This document shows positions 29,799 through 42,900 of a stretch of 64,000 nt of DNA, one piece after another. The notes below the pieces were generated by a model, which saw nothing but the letters and a program-made list of their open reading frames with translations, was not told the origin of the DNA and did no database searches. Both the position numbers and the translations under genes were made by a program. How positions within the stretch are numbered: the first letter of the stretch is position 1; every line of letters starts with the position of its first letter. Location of the stretch: positions 434,001 through 498,000 of the forward strand of contig JABVXV010000008.1 in NCBI GenBank assembly GCA_013365325.1, read 5' to 3'. The DNA is from Dipetalonema caudispina (Eukaryota > Nematoda > Chromadorea > Rhabditida > Onchocercidae).

Positions 29799-32700
29799 TC
29801 AACAATCAGAAGACGACAAAGCTGAACCAAATCCAGTCCACTGATCTGGTGCAACTGGAAAGTATGTGTCAATAGCATCGAAGAATCGTGTACAGTACAT
29901 TTCTGGAGAAATGACAGTAGGCAAATGTGCCCCAGGTATTGCTACGATTTTTACCCAACTTTCCAATTTCTTATCAAGCGTATAAGTACGCATATAATCC
30001 ACAATACCAAGAATTAACTCGCTGTTCGTTTCATCTACGCCAACAAGCAAACTGTAATCCATTACATGCTGAAACAAAAGATTCCTTTAGCGACTTAAGT
30101 TGTTCATAACGAAACTTTGAAATAGAATGTATTGAAACTAGTGGTGTTAATTTCTTTTAATCATTCAATCCACTGCACAAAATAGTAAATATGTTTTCTT
30201 GACAGTTTTGGATCGTGTTTTTGATGGCGATGATGAACATATGAGAATAATTTTCTCATGCACATCCTAAATTATAACAGACTTGTTTTTCAGCAGCTAG
30301 CTAATCAATGAATTCATCTTAAAATACAACAGAAAAAAAAACCTGTGCAGAAAGAAAATGGCTGTCATTGCTAATAGCCATACTTAATGCTGCCTTAGAA
30401 TGAGGATGTACATAAAGTTGATTATTCCAAAGATCTTTTACTAAATTTTCATCCAATAGTACCAGATCTGCCGTTCTTTTTCCTTCCGAAGCCATCCTAT
30501 AAAATCACTGAGTGTTTAATAAATTTATTAACATCAGATTTCTATAAATATACTTTCAGGATATGCAAACCTGTTTCTTTGTGAGCCTTTCAGATCCCAT
30601 ACTTGCTTCACGTTTCGGCGATAAAATAGATATTCCATAACCAAAACATCAACTTTCAACTGCTGACCACTGCTTTTATTCTTATAACAAATTCTGTATA
30701 CACCATAAACCTAGAATTATTTTCAAATATTAGCGAGAAGTGGACTATTTAAGCGATCTCTCAATTTTTGCACTTCATACAATTCGCGATTTTTTGATTA
30801 CTATCCATATAAGTATCCTCCAGTTAATGACTACCCACACCTAAATAATTTCTCATAAATTTATTGGTTGGGATAGTTCTGCTTTGTCATATTTTTAAGT
30901 TCATTAAAACATGAAGCTCTGCTTTCCGTTTGAAATTAGTTTTGTCTGTGCTACATCGCTTATTTTGTTCTGCATGAAATATTTCATTTTTATTAATTAT
31001 ACAACAAAAAAAGTACCTTGCAAAGTGTTGTTAATTTATTATCAGTCATAGCGGTAGAAACGTAGCTAAAGTAATTAGGACCAAACTTCACAAATGACTG
31101 GATTTCGAACCGAGACATCTGCTTGAACACAAACCGGTCATCCTATAAACAATACGCAGGAAGAAATCACGAACTTCTCTTATTTCCTCTTTTTTAGCAT
31201 AAACCAATCGTTAAATGCTGCAGTCTATTTTTTTCTCTTTAACTCATTCTCTTATTTCTCCATGTAGTTTTGTGAATTTTTTAGCAAAATAGTTATCCAA
31301 ATTGTGATGAAATTTGCCTGTGTCCGATAAAATGAAGCTCCAGATTTGCCGCCTTGAGGACTCCAACTACGGGATGAACTTAGCGACCTAATAAAGCAGT
31401 CTTCACCTTCAACGAACAACAACTTCCGCAACATATGGAATCTTTCAGCGTAATAAATCTGAAATGTAAATTTGCAGCCATAATTTGTTATAAATTATTT
31501 GTACTATAATACAGTCTAACGATACTGTGAAAAACTCAACAAATTAAAACACAAATTCAAAAAATCGCATAAAATTTAAAAGAGTGACTTAACGATTTCA
31601 AAAGCAAATCTAATATAATCTTACCTTCACATAATATTGCGCTTTGTCATCAGCAAAATCAACTTCAATGTGTTCATAATTTGCCACTGAATCTGATTCC
31701 GCTCTAAAACTGGTCTGTTAAGCAAAAATTTTCTTTTAAGATGAGTTTTATTAATCAGGAATAATGAAATCCTGGCGTCACTAATTTGTTCTATCACAAA
31801 ACTTATCCAAAATTAAATTGTAACTACTAGAACGATATTCACTTGGATTTAGCTTGGAAAGATGTGGTGTTTGAAATATAAAAATATTTTAAAAGTTTAA
31901 ACTTGCCACCTACTCAGTAAAGACATTATAAGCAGAATCACGCTGTTTTCTTCGTTTTGTATTATATTCAACTGACGATAAAGCGTAAGCGATGATGGAA
32001 CCAATATCCGGATGTGTTGCACCCTTGCGATCGATCATATCGCGCACGACTACTGCTGCTAAACCGGCTAAAAACGATGCAAGAAAATGATATGCCAGAA
32101 AAAAGTATTATTATACCTGTTATTTTACGTTAGAACTTCCAAATATTGAACAATATTCTTCAGAAGGTCATAAAAATTGTGTCAATCCAAGGAAATATAA
32201 AATGTGCAATCAATTTTCATAATGGCAAACCAACCTGATGGGAGAGGCAAACCGAAGTGACATTCAGCAAGAAATGGGCTTTCCAATGGGATGAGTTCAA
32301 AATCTAAACTATTAACCTGCATTTGATTCGCTGACAATGTTTGTTCGTTATTTACTTTGCTTGCTTCCTGAATAATTAAACAGAATAATATCGCAGGTTT
32401 TGGTATATCAAAAGATTATATCTTTCAGACATTGATGAAGAACGCTATGATTAGTTTGCAATTTTTACATCTATAAATACATTTAAATGAGTATTCAGAG
32501 TCTTATTTTTTCCCATCTGCGACATGGCGCAGAATGACTAATTATTTCAGTCCAACAGACAATGCCACAGATGAAGTGTCTAACCACATTTTCCTCTACA
32601 GTCGATGTAAATCCAAAATTTACTGTTAGAATACCACTGCCATTACACTTTTTAATAAGTCGAATCTGTTGAGAAAAATTATGGCACTGTTCATTCCATA

Positions 32701-35700
32701 AATTTATTGCATGTTGCACAATGTATCGACAACGACAAATTGTATCAGTGGCCTGTAATGCCCTAAGTAATACACAAAAAGTTTATATTTTGTTTACAGA
32801 AAATTCGTAAACAATTGGTATCTATAACTTTGTGAACAGATACAAATAAAAAACAAACAATTTTTATGAAAGACCTGAGTATAAACAGCATCGTTTGACC
32901 GAATCGCTATTGGTTCGTCAGCAAGCGCACCGCTTGGATCAAAACACTTTATTGTACAACTAAAAAATTATAAATATATTGAAGCATTGTAAGCCTACAA
33001 AAAATGATATCGGGAAACATTGGATACTCTCAAATAATTTCACTGAGGATTGACCTGAAGGCAGAGCGAGCGTCTCTCAAAATTTTTACTATTTGTGCAT
33101 GACATGTCGAATACAAGCTATTTTCAGTGTATTTTGACAAATGTTCGATCTTTTCTGACATAATTTTGAAGATAGCCGCTGCTGTTTCTTGTATTTCATT
33201 TTTCGATTCAGCGACAAATTTTCGAGTAAACATTATCGGTTCAACAGTACAAACCAATGGACTAAAAGTCACATGGAATGGACGCACCTACAAGATAAAA
33301 TTAATTCAGCATACTCAATAATTACTGCCTAGTGGAAGTTTGAAATTTCAGAAGCGACAATTTTTTGCCCCTTGGTTGTTCTTGCAATTACCTCATTGTC
33401 CAACAATTAATTCTATTGTTTGTTTTAAAATATATTCCTTCTTATAAAAGCTTAAAAGAAAAAGAAAATGGAACCAGTAAAACTTTGAAAGTCGTCACCA
33501 AGTTGTTGAAGGCAATATTGTGTTCATGTTGATGGAAACAACAATGCTCACATTTCTAAAAAAAATTACTTTCAGAAAAAGCAGTTATGAATATGTGGAA
33601 CCTTTGTTAACATGGTTTTTCCTACATTTTCATTATAAATGACTGATTCAAGTAAATCTTACTTTTCCTAAACTAGTGCTCTACTCGTCATTGTGGTTAA
33701 AAAAGACAAATATCGGTTGCTATGACATGCGTACTGCAACAATTCGAATTGTGAAATGAGACTTGAAGCACCTAAAAATTCACTGTTCTTCAACAAACGT
33801 CTGTCCATATGGTTGTTATGCCTGTATTGAAGAGCCCAGCTGCTATTCTCAAAGTGGAGAATAACTGCATAGCAACAGAAAGGGGAAATGAAGTTGTAAA
33901 CGAAACCAAGGAAAAAAGATTCATCTATATTATAGGAGAGCATGGAACTGCTCAGAAACAAATATGCCGTCTTATTCTCTTCTAGTGACTGAATTTCCTT
34001 ATCATAACGTTATGAATGATGAAAATATCTCGCTAACCTGTAAAAGTGAGTCAATTTGGCATGTTGCATAAGCACCATTTGTTAAATAATTCAGATAACG
34101 AGCAAAACTCAACCGACATATACTTTCTGTTAGTGGGACTACCGAGGACGATGATTTGCACCTGAGTAAAATAATATGCTAAAACAATGAGTGAACGCAA
34201 CAGTCAATCTATTAGAATTCTATAAAGAAAAAAGTAAGCTTCGAGATTTCAAAATCAACAAAAAACAAGAGAAAAGTAAATCTTGAAATGTAAATGAAGA
34301 TGCAAATTAGATATCAGTTGAAAAAAAAAAGCTCTCATTACAAAATTTATTCAAACTGTAAATTGAAATTTTGTATACTTTGGACAGTAATGCCAGGCAA
34401 GTAAAGTGTCGTTTTGTTCATCCAGTGCTGCACTGCTGGACTCACCACTTAAATTTATATAGTTCTGCGTTGTTATTTCCACACAAGCATTTCTATGCAC
34501 CAGTCTTCGCGAATGTTCCATCATTGGTAAGTCACAGTTTGTAGATGGACATTGATACGCTCTGTTAAAGCAATACCTAAAATGATCGCAAATCCAACAA
34601 TAATCTGTAACAAAATACTTATTTCATTTTTCTGGGAGTGATTTCCTGTCTTTTGATAAAAAGAAATTTTAATGAGAAACAAACTTCAAAAAATTTAGGT
34701 GGAAAAACGACAAACTTTCTCAAGAAGTCACCCAAAGACATATCATTAACACCATAATAATCCATATTCACAACCCAAGGCCGGATGCAAAATAGTGGGG
34801 CATTCGGCGACTTTGCACAAAATGATCCAAAAAGCACTGATATTTGTTGATGAGCAAACGGATCCAGTACATCTTCAGTCACTCTATTGGGAATTGTTTC
34901 TTTCCTGCAATAAATGCTTGCAATCAACACATTAATTTATTAGTTTTCTGTGTTCTTAATAAGATCATCGCCTCTGTATATATACAGTGAACACGTCTTA
35001 CAGCTAATCAAATTTGAACATAGAAATTTAAATGAATATAACTTCAACACTTTTTAAAATTTAATGCTTATGGCGCATGAAGGTGCTGTTATTCTAAGAA
35101 ATAATATCATAATCTCAGATGTTATTTACTGCTGAGATTATATTATTAAAAAATGTTTTTACTCAGAAAAAAAAATTTTTCAGTAGTAAAAAAAATAACC
35201 GCAGGTGATCCCGATTCTGTTTATTAACACTATACCGAAGCATACAACCAGAAAAAGCCCGAAAAGAGGCAATAGCATCTTCATTGACTTCCGTTAAGGT
35301 GATATTTTTCACAAAAGGATGAACGGGTCTTTTCAATGAATAATTTTCTTCTGTTTCACAGTCTGAGTATTTCCTGAAAACCACTTTATTACAAGAAGAA
35401 GGATTTCTTCAGAGACACTGAAAAAAAGAAAATCAAGAAAAAACATGATACGGAATAGATAACTCTGTCAGTATGATGTGGTAAACAGTTCCTTTTTCAT
35501 CATGATTTGGAAAGCAGAGATTAGGAAAAAAAGATCACAAAACTTCACCTGCTGCCATTACTTTCTACTGCTAAGCTGTTAATGAAACGGTTGAAAAACT
35601 TTCGTAGGGAGCAACATCGACCTTTCGAGGTTTCCAGAAAGGGAATTCCAAAGTCGATCAGTGGAGAAGGTGATAAAGTGGATTTTTTTAAACGGTTACA

Positions 35701-38700
35701 GAAGTTGTCCTGAAAAATTTTGAGTCGAACTGCGAACAACGAAAACTGAAAGTGTATAAGATTTTATATATCCAGCTGACTGAGGAAAAATGTTAAAAAA
35801 ATGACCTTGTTTGTATCCAGTTCAGCAGCATTAATGGAACAAATATCACAGTCAGCAGATCGATTTGTCAAAGTTGTACCACAGCTGGACAACAATCTTA
35901 CTTCAAGATGATTAGAATATAATGTTAGAATTGCATAATGTAAGATTCGTTTGGCTGCCCTCAAATCTCTTTTTGAATTACCCCGCAATAAAATAGAGCA
36001 GCCCAATTCTGGTGGGCATTCCTCAAACATCTGCAAAAGTAAGTTATTATTCATTTTCTATATATTTCATAGAAACTTGAACAGCAAAAACCTCGAAAGT
36101 ATAATTCCTCAAACAAATTTCACTGCTCGTTATCTTCCATTTTCACAAATGATAAAAATTTATAAGACTTCTTCCTCAAAATGTCTTCAAATTTTATGGA
36201 AAATGATTAAAAATGATTCTTACCAATAAACATTTGTATTTTCCGTTTGCTAACTGAATCTTTTCTTGCCGAAAAATTGGACAAAATCCAATTTTTTGGT
36301 TCAAAATTTGTGCATCAAGTGAAGGCATCACGTCAGCTCCAGTACTTCTTGCAATTCTTTGCAGAACACGTGGTTTAATGTTAGAAACTAGTGTGACTCC
36401 AGCGTGTAATAACATTTGTACAGCCAAGCCAGCTACATTACGCTCAACCAGTACCACTGATGGTCGATGCGAAAGCATTCGCTCCACCTGATTTCGTAAA
36501 TATTCACTCTCCTGTAACCAATTCCTTGCTGTAAAGAATAACGATAAAAATTTTTAAAAAAGTATAGTCTTTGAACCTAGAGTTAAAAAGAAAACGTATT
36601 CAGAGAAGTCATATGTCACGTGTATGTTATAATGATGAAATTCAAATTACAATGTTTTAAATTTCCGAAAATCCTGAATTACTCGATTCACCTGAGAAAT
36701 TATTGGTTCAATTGAAGAAAGCTTATCGTTAACTCGTTCATACTCGATGCTCCCTTCCAAGGTTAAGACCGATGCATTACGAATCTCGTTTGGCATCGAT
36801 TCATGGCGGATGCTTTTGCTACACACTGTCCCCTCTATTATCTGGAATAAATACAGATTGAGATGCTGCTAGTAAGGATCACTTACAACCAGGATTGACA
36901 GAATAAGCTTGAAAACGAAATCAGAACTCCCAATCCCTGTTTGTTGAGCAATTGTTGGCTCTCGTTTAGCCTCTGAGACATCCTTTTTTACATATTGATG
37001 TTATCAATCTTATATTACTTATTAAAGAGATATCACAAATTAACCTTTGCGGAAGGCTTTTCATCTGCAACATGAAGGCTTTTGATGTGAGCATGTTTCA
37101 TAACATTAACATTTTTCCGTCCTTCCATATCAACTTTAACCATTGATGATACAACATGACTCACGGACCATATGATCTCCCACCACCTAAACTTTTATTT
37201 TATAGATCTTACCTCGCTGAATGAGATTTATATTGAGAAAATATCCAGCATTTTTGCCTTCATAAATGATGAAATCTTTTCTATTTTCAAACTACTTGTG
37301 CTATTTCGCATCTTACAGATTCGAACAACTATTCTGATTGTTTTGCGGAGATTTAAATATGCAATACCCAGCGAGATGTAATGTAATAGCAAAACTGCGT
37401 TCAAACTAACTCCTTTGGATCCAATCCCTCACGATTGAAAAGATGTGAAATAAGTTTTTCGAACTGAATTTCAAAACATCTTTCAATTGTTTCACTGAAA
37501 CGAGGGTCTTCATTTTCCGTTTTTGACGACGAAGTTTTTGGTACAATTTGTTCATCATCCAGTTCAGCAACATGGAAGTTTGACCTATTCTCGATGTTCA
37601 TGTCATCTTTCTGTGAAGATAAATTTGAATAATCCATAGGGTCTGACTTCTGGAAGAAACCGTAATAAGTTCGACTTAAAAAAGTTATGGAATTAAGTTT
37701 AGCGTTATCAAATTGGAAAAATCTCTATTAGAAAAATAAAAAATTACAGGAATATTTGCAATATTTAACAAACCACTTACAACCGAGTGGAAAGTACGAA
37801 ATGCGTGAAAAACATGGGACACATAAATTAGTCGCATAAAATCACTGCAACCCTAATAACTCTTCAAAAACATCCATTTTTAGATTGCTTCTTAAATCAG
37901 AAAAGATACTAATTTTTAGATTGTTTTTAATTTTCTTAACAGCAAACCAAATTTGATGAATCCACTGGTTTCACATTGTCAGTCATTTCAATATTTTTCA
38001 CCCATTCCGGTTCATGATCATCACCAACATCCTGAGTAGCAGAGCAGTGAACGTCTGAGTTATACAAAGCTAATTCCGTTACAGAAAGCTGAGTAGGGGA
38101 ATCAAGTTTTATTGATGATTCTCTTGGAATTGTGCAGTGAAGTGATGTTCCATTTTCATTATTCTCGTCTGCAGCAATAGATGAATTTAGTGACCAAGAT
38201 ACCGGCCCTACAATGTGTAATGTATGAATATTTCGCTGGAAAGTTATATAAGAAATAACTTCATCTTCAAAAATTCTGAATTTGAGACCAGAAAGAATTT
38301 AACAAACTCCATTCTACATAGCTTAAAAAGCCTTTAAATTTCATTATCAAACCTTTTCCAAACTAGAAATACCTCAACCTGAAAAAATTGTGGATACTGA
38401 GACATCTGTTTCATGTATCGACTTTTGGTCACAAGCTGGTGAACAGGGTCTATCCTCTAATTTTGATTCTGTCTGCGGTAAATTTGAAACTACAATATGT
38501 GCACAGTAAGTACACAGCCTTAAATCACCCGTATAACCTGCAAAAAATAGATTACTTATGAGAATTATGTCTCTTTCTAAAAACTAGCTGCCTAATCATT
38601 TCAAGAATCATTCATTTCTATCACTCACGAAATTCAACCTGGGCATCTCGTTACTACACAGAGATGATAGCCACAAACACAGAAATAAGAGTAATAAACT

Positions 38701-38765
38701 TGAAATTACAAGCAAATTGATAAGGAAGGTAGCCCAATTAACAAAATAGTTACAAAAGCTCAACT

Positions 38766-38802
<37 letters not shown>

Positions 38803-39977
38803 TTGTATATCCTAGCCCGATATAAATACAAAAAGTTTAAAAACGGACCTACACGTCACCTTCAAAAAACCCATATCTGCTTGATTACTAGGATATACAA
38901 CTAAGTGAAAGTTGGAAATTTTTTCCTGCACAGACGTGTTCTCAATATTTACCAAATCGCTTAAAAATGCGATATTATTTTGAAATAAGGAAAATAATTC
39001 AAGCAAACCTAATAATGATCCAGAGACCTGGACACCACAACATTTCGAACAAAATATTTGTCCACATAAACGACAGTGATGTCGCCTTCTGAAAGCAGTA
39101 AAACGTTCCTGGCATTCGTAACATTCCCGTCCACTTGAATCTGGCATCCAATAACGCCGAAAATCACTCCTATAAGTAATTTATGAATACTTGACAGGAA
39201 TTAGTACCGCAACAGAAACTTGTCAACTACGAAGTGTTATTCCCGAAAATCGCTGTTAAAGCATAGTGATGCACCAATAAATTTGACCTTTCATAATCCA
39301 GGAGACCATGATTTTGTCCTTTGAAAACGGAAGCAAAACGAACATACGATCTTTTCCTCTCTCCCAGAGTATCACTGCCATTTTCATTGTTTTTCTTTGA
39401 ATTTATACCAGTTTTGTCAACCTCATCTTCTAAAAATTCTTAAATATAAATAGTTGTTAATGATATCAAATTTTAGCATAGCCGAATTACAAGCTAAATG
39501 TGAGATAATAAACAAATAATCAAATAAATTAATCAAGAATCCGTCCATTACCAGTCAAATGAATGAGTATAGTTGTGCTTCTCTTATCACAACATAAATC
39601 TAACGGAATAAAAATACAGTACAGGCATGAAATTATGAACTATAGTTATAAAATAAACAAAAGGAATTTAAATACAGGTAAATATGCATCAGAACAAAAG
39701 CTTTACCCGTGGAAGTATTTGGCGTCTCTCCTACTTCTTCATGCTTGGGTCGATCGAAATTTTTGCAGCTTTCAGATGGTGAAATCGATATAGCAGTTGT
39801 ATCTATGGCATTATCTGCTATGCTGATGTCTTTCGATGATTTGAAAATTCGATTCAAAAAGTTGCCGAAAATACCGGTCGAAGTGGATGCCACCGCTTTT
39901 ACTGTTTCATCGGATAATTCTTCAGGATGAGGTGCGAAATGGGTAATGTATGTAGCATCATTAGTTGGTTCATCCAT
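29799..39977 (-). CDS. PIKFYVE: PIKfyve/Fab1 1-phosphatidylinositol-3-phosphate 5-kinase
   Basis: Twenty-seven exons join in frame to 1529 residues: 39977-39707, 39429-39288, 39169-39009, 38537-38379, 38207-37948, 37649-37411, 37186-37045, 36841-36692, 36511-36224, 36030-35806, 35709-35549, 35373-35236, 34904-34716, 34576-34379, 34161-34038, 33733-33674, 33287-33055, 32959-32875, 32752-32585, 32367-32235, 32067-31914, 31703-31625, 31458-31318, 31142-31017, 30710-30571, 30496-30343 and 30068-29799. A FYVE finger (about 143-208) has WMPD and RRRHHCRLCG. A TCP1/chaperonin-like region spans about 440-690 (SVVLVERNVAGLA, CSILLRGNS). A cysteine-rich PIKfyve region follows. The PIP kinase domain (about 1240-1525) has GGKSGASFY, FVFKQM, WDLKGSQRN, MDYSLLVG and IVDYMRTYTLDKKLE. 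It makes PI(3,5)P2 on endosomes and lysosomes. I see no DEP domain. Intron 23 uses a GC donor. Confidence 0.96.
38768..38800. repeat. Homopolymer T33 run in a PIKFYVE intron
   Basis: Thirty-three consecutive T on the plus strand (A on the coding strand), immediately left of the inverted repeat described next. Assembly length of such a run is unreliable. Confidence 0.9.
38801..38902. repeat. Small element bounded by 15-bp perfect inverted repeats
   Basis: AGTTGTATATCCTAG at 38801-38815 is repeated exactly as its reverse complement CTAGGATATACAACT at 38888-38902, with 72 bp between. It lies in the intron between the two FYVE-coding exons. It could be a short MITE-like insertion or a hairpin. 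There is no coding capacity. Confidence 0.75.
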
Positions 39978-42900
39978 ACCTTGAAATCATAACTACATTA
40001 AAGCTACCTTTATATCGGGCTGAATGGAATTTCACTGAGAAGAACATGAAGCGATACATCAGCAGTAGCCCTACCCAATGCTGATTCAAAGTGCTACAAA
40101 TGATGTGATGAGAATGAGATAATGCACAGTCAGTGTGCTCTCAGCGTTACTGTCCAAACAGTACAAGATGTGAAAAAGCAAATGAATTGTTTTAAAAGAC
40201 AATAAAAGTCAAAATCAATTTAAATCTAAGTTTTTGATCCCACAATCATATCAATTTGATAAAAACAGCAAAACTATAAATTATGAGGACTGAATTTAAC
40301 GGACTTCATTGCCATACCGCATCAAAACGAGACTCAATGAGTTGTTATTATTTTGTCGTTGTTGTTATTTCAACGGTAAGTTTTATGGTCCACTTCATTG
40401 TTGCATACTCAATCATATCTCTTTGAAGCATAGTATCGTCTCATAGAACGAATCATAACTGTCCTCACTTCCCACTTATCATAATAATGAAACCATAGAT
40501 CAGTGCCAGTGAGTACGAAAAGAACAATTGACTTGAGAAGTTCGTGACCAGAATAGTTCAGAAGAAGAATTATTCTGCGACTTTGAAGATTCAGGATCCA
40601 TAATTTATCTGAGGATTTGACCTTTCAAAGACTAAAAGACACGCGCATTTCTAGCACTAAAAAACTAGTGGAAGTGAGATCTTGTCATGTTTTTTTGAAA
40701 TCTGTTAAGCTGGAATATATGATTTTTTTGAGTGTCTTTTCGGATGCAATATTCATTATTGGTAAAAGAAAGAATGAATAAATATGATAGATTATGAATA
40801 AATATGTGCATTCTCGACGAGAAGGGAGGAAAAAGCGGAAATTATTATTACTTCCTCCAGAAATCACAAGTTGGCTATGCTGGAAACAATTCTTTGTAAG
40901 TTTAGAACTTAATTTTAATGACTTTATTGAACAGCATTGCTGTGAATATTAGACAGGATTGAGAACGGCTACTTCGTAATTAGAGTGCTTGGGAAATCTG
41001 ATAAGGTGTATAATTTTTTGAGAAATCGTAAACGGAAGTGTGGTATTTTCTATAGTTCTAATGGTGAAGAGATGAGGGAGTTCCCACATTCTGAGTTCTA
41101 AACTTCCAACTTTTTTGGATAACGTGGAGATTCTTTTCATCACGGTACGAGGGAACAAGAGATTTATTCACTATCCGACAGTTTTATATTTTTAAATGAG
41201 AAGTGGTTCAAGAGAGATGAGAATTCTTCCTATTTCCTATTGATGTTGTTCATTTCTGAATTTATAAAAGGTGTATGGTATTCAGTAGGAACTGACCTCC
41301 TCGAACTCTTCTCTTTTACTTTTTTCCCTTTAACACTTTCATTTTGAAAAAAAGAAGAAAGTTGATCCATTGAATTCCAGATCGGTCTTAATAATGTTTT
41401 CTTTGTTTCAAGTTCGGTAAGCTCAATGGAGGGACGCAGTTCATGAATTTAAACCATCTGCCAATAACTATAGCTGCCTCCTGTTTTCAGTTCCGAAATT
41501 GTGAACTTGAAGTTTATTTGATTTTATATTGGCACTCCATCCATACATAATATTATATTAATTGCAGTTAACATGCATTTATAGTGTACTTCTGAACAAA
41601 GTAATAAGAATAGCACAAGTTAATCTAATCTTTTTGATGATTTGAATCCAGTTTTGGATTGCATGAAATTCTCTCTATAATTACCTATTTTTTCTGCTTC
41701 AAACTTTATCTGTTAGTTGGTTTTTCGTTTTAAACTTCACACTTTACCCTTCAACGATGGTTTGATGTAATAGTTTGGATGTTTTTTTTTTTTTGCTGTC
41801 TTCTTTCCATATTCCAGAAATCTGAACTGCTGAACTGCTACACCTGTTGATTCATTTCTGATATCCTATCATGCACTGTTAGATCGTGAAATATCTCTAA
41901 GCTTAAAATTGTTGCAGAATCCAGAATATAAATTCTAAAAAGCTATTCCAAAAAATAATTATCAGTCGATAATGAGTGTCTGTCGAAATAATATTTGCAT
42001 TAATTTATGTAAGAAATCATGTTGAATACTGGTCTCGGAAACGGAATTTTAGAATTTCGTCTCCTCCTTACTTCAGACGCTGTCAACCAATAGTTTTTGG
42101 ACTGAAATTTGAACTTAGTGCAATGAGTAGGCGTTTGACACCAAACTTGAGGTTGTGATTTGGTTTTATGTCACAGCGAATCAACAGTTTCACAGTTTCA
42201 TCTGCCTTTTACGCCTAATAAGAATTAATTGTCTATTTTACTTGTCCATCATATTAATTGGAATTTGTATTGTTCATGCTTTACCGCAAATGTGTTAATC
42301 AAATTTATGATCATAGAAGGTAAGGATTCACAATTCTTGAGATCCATAGATATCTTTTTATTTTTAACGGTAGTCATTTTGTAGATTCCTTCCAATTTCG
42401 ATGAGCTGATTTCATCGACCCATACGTCAACAAATTGTAGCAAACGATTATTGTCGATTTCGGGATTGATTCTGTAGTTGGATTTTTCTACGCTTACTTT
42501 TGAAGATAGCTCACGGAATCATTATTTTGTTAATTTGTCTCGTTGTTGTTGAAGATCTCCTCTGCTTTGCTGCGCTGATTAGACAAGAGTGTCCTTAAAG
42601 TTTACATTTGCTAATCGACGGGAATTGTTGCCTTTGCTCTTCCTTTTTTTTTCTGGACATAACATTCGGATTTTAGTGAGTGAAGCAGCTGCCGTGAATC
42701 TGTTTAACTTTGACATATTTTGTTTCTTGTCTTTACAATTTCATAATAAACTGCTATTAGTTTTTTTTTTTTTTTTGTATTATTAAAATATTAATAACAT
42801 TCTTTAGGAATTGAATTTACAAAATAAGGGGCAGAAAGGAAAGATAAATTTTGTCACATATAAAATAAAGTCATCCTGCAGATATCCTTTTTCTTAGTTT

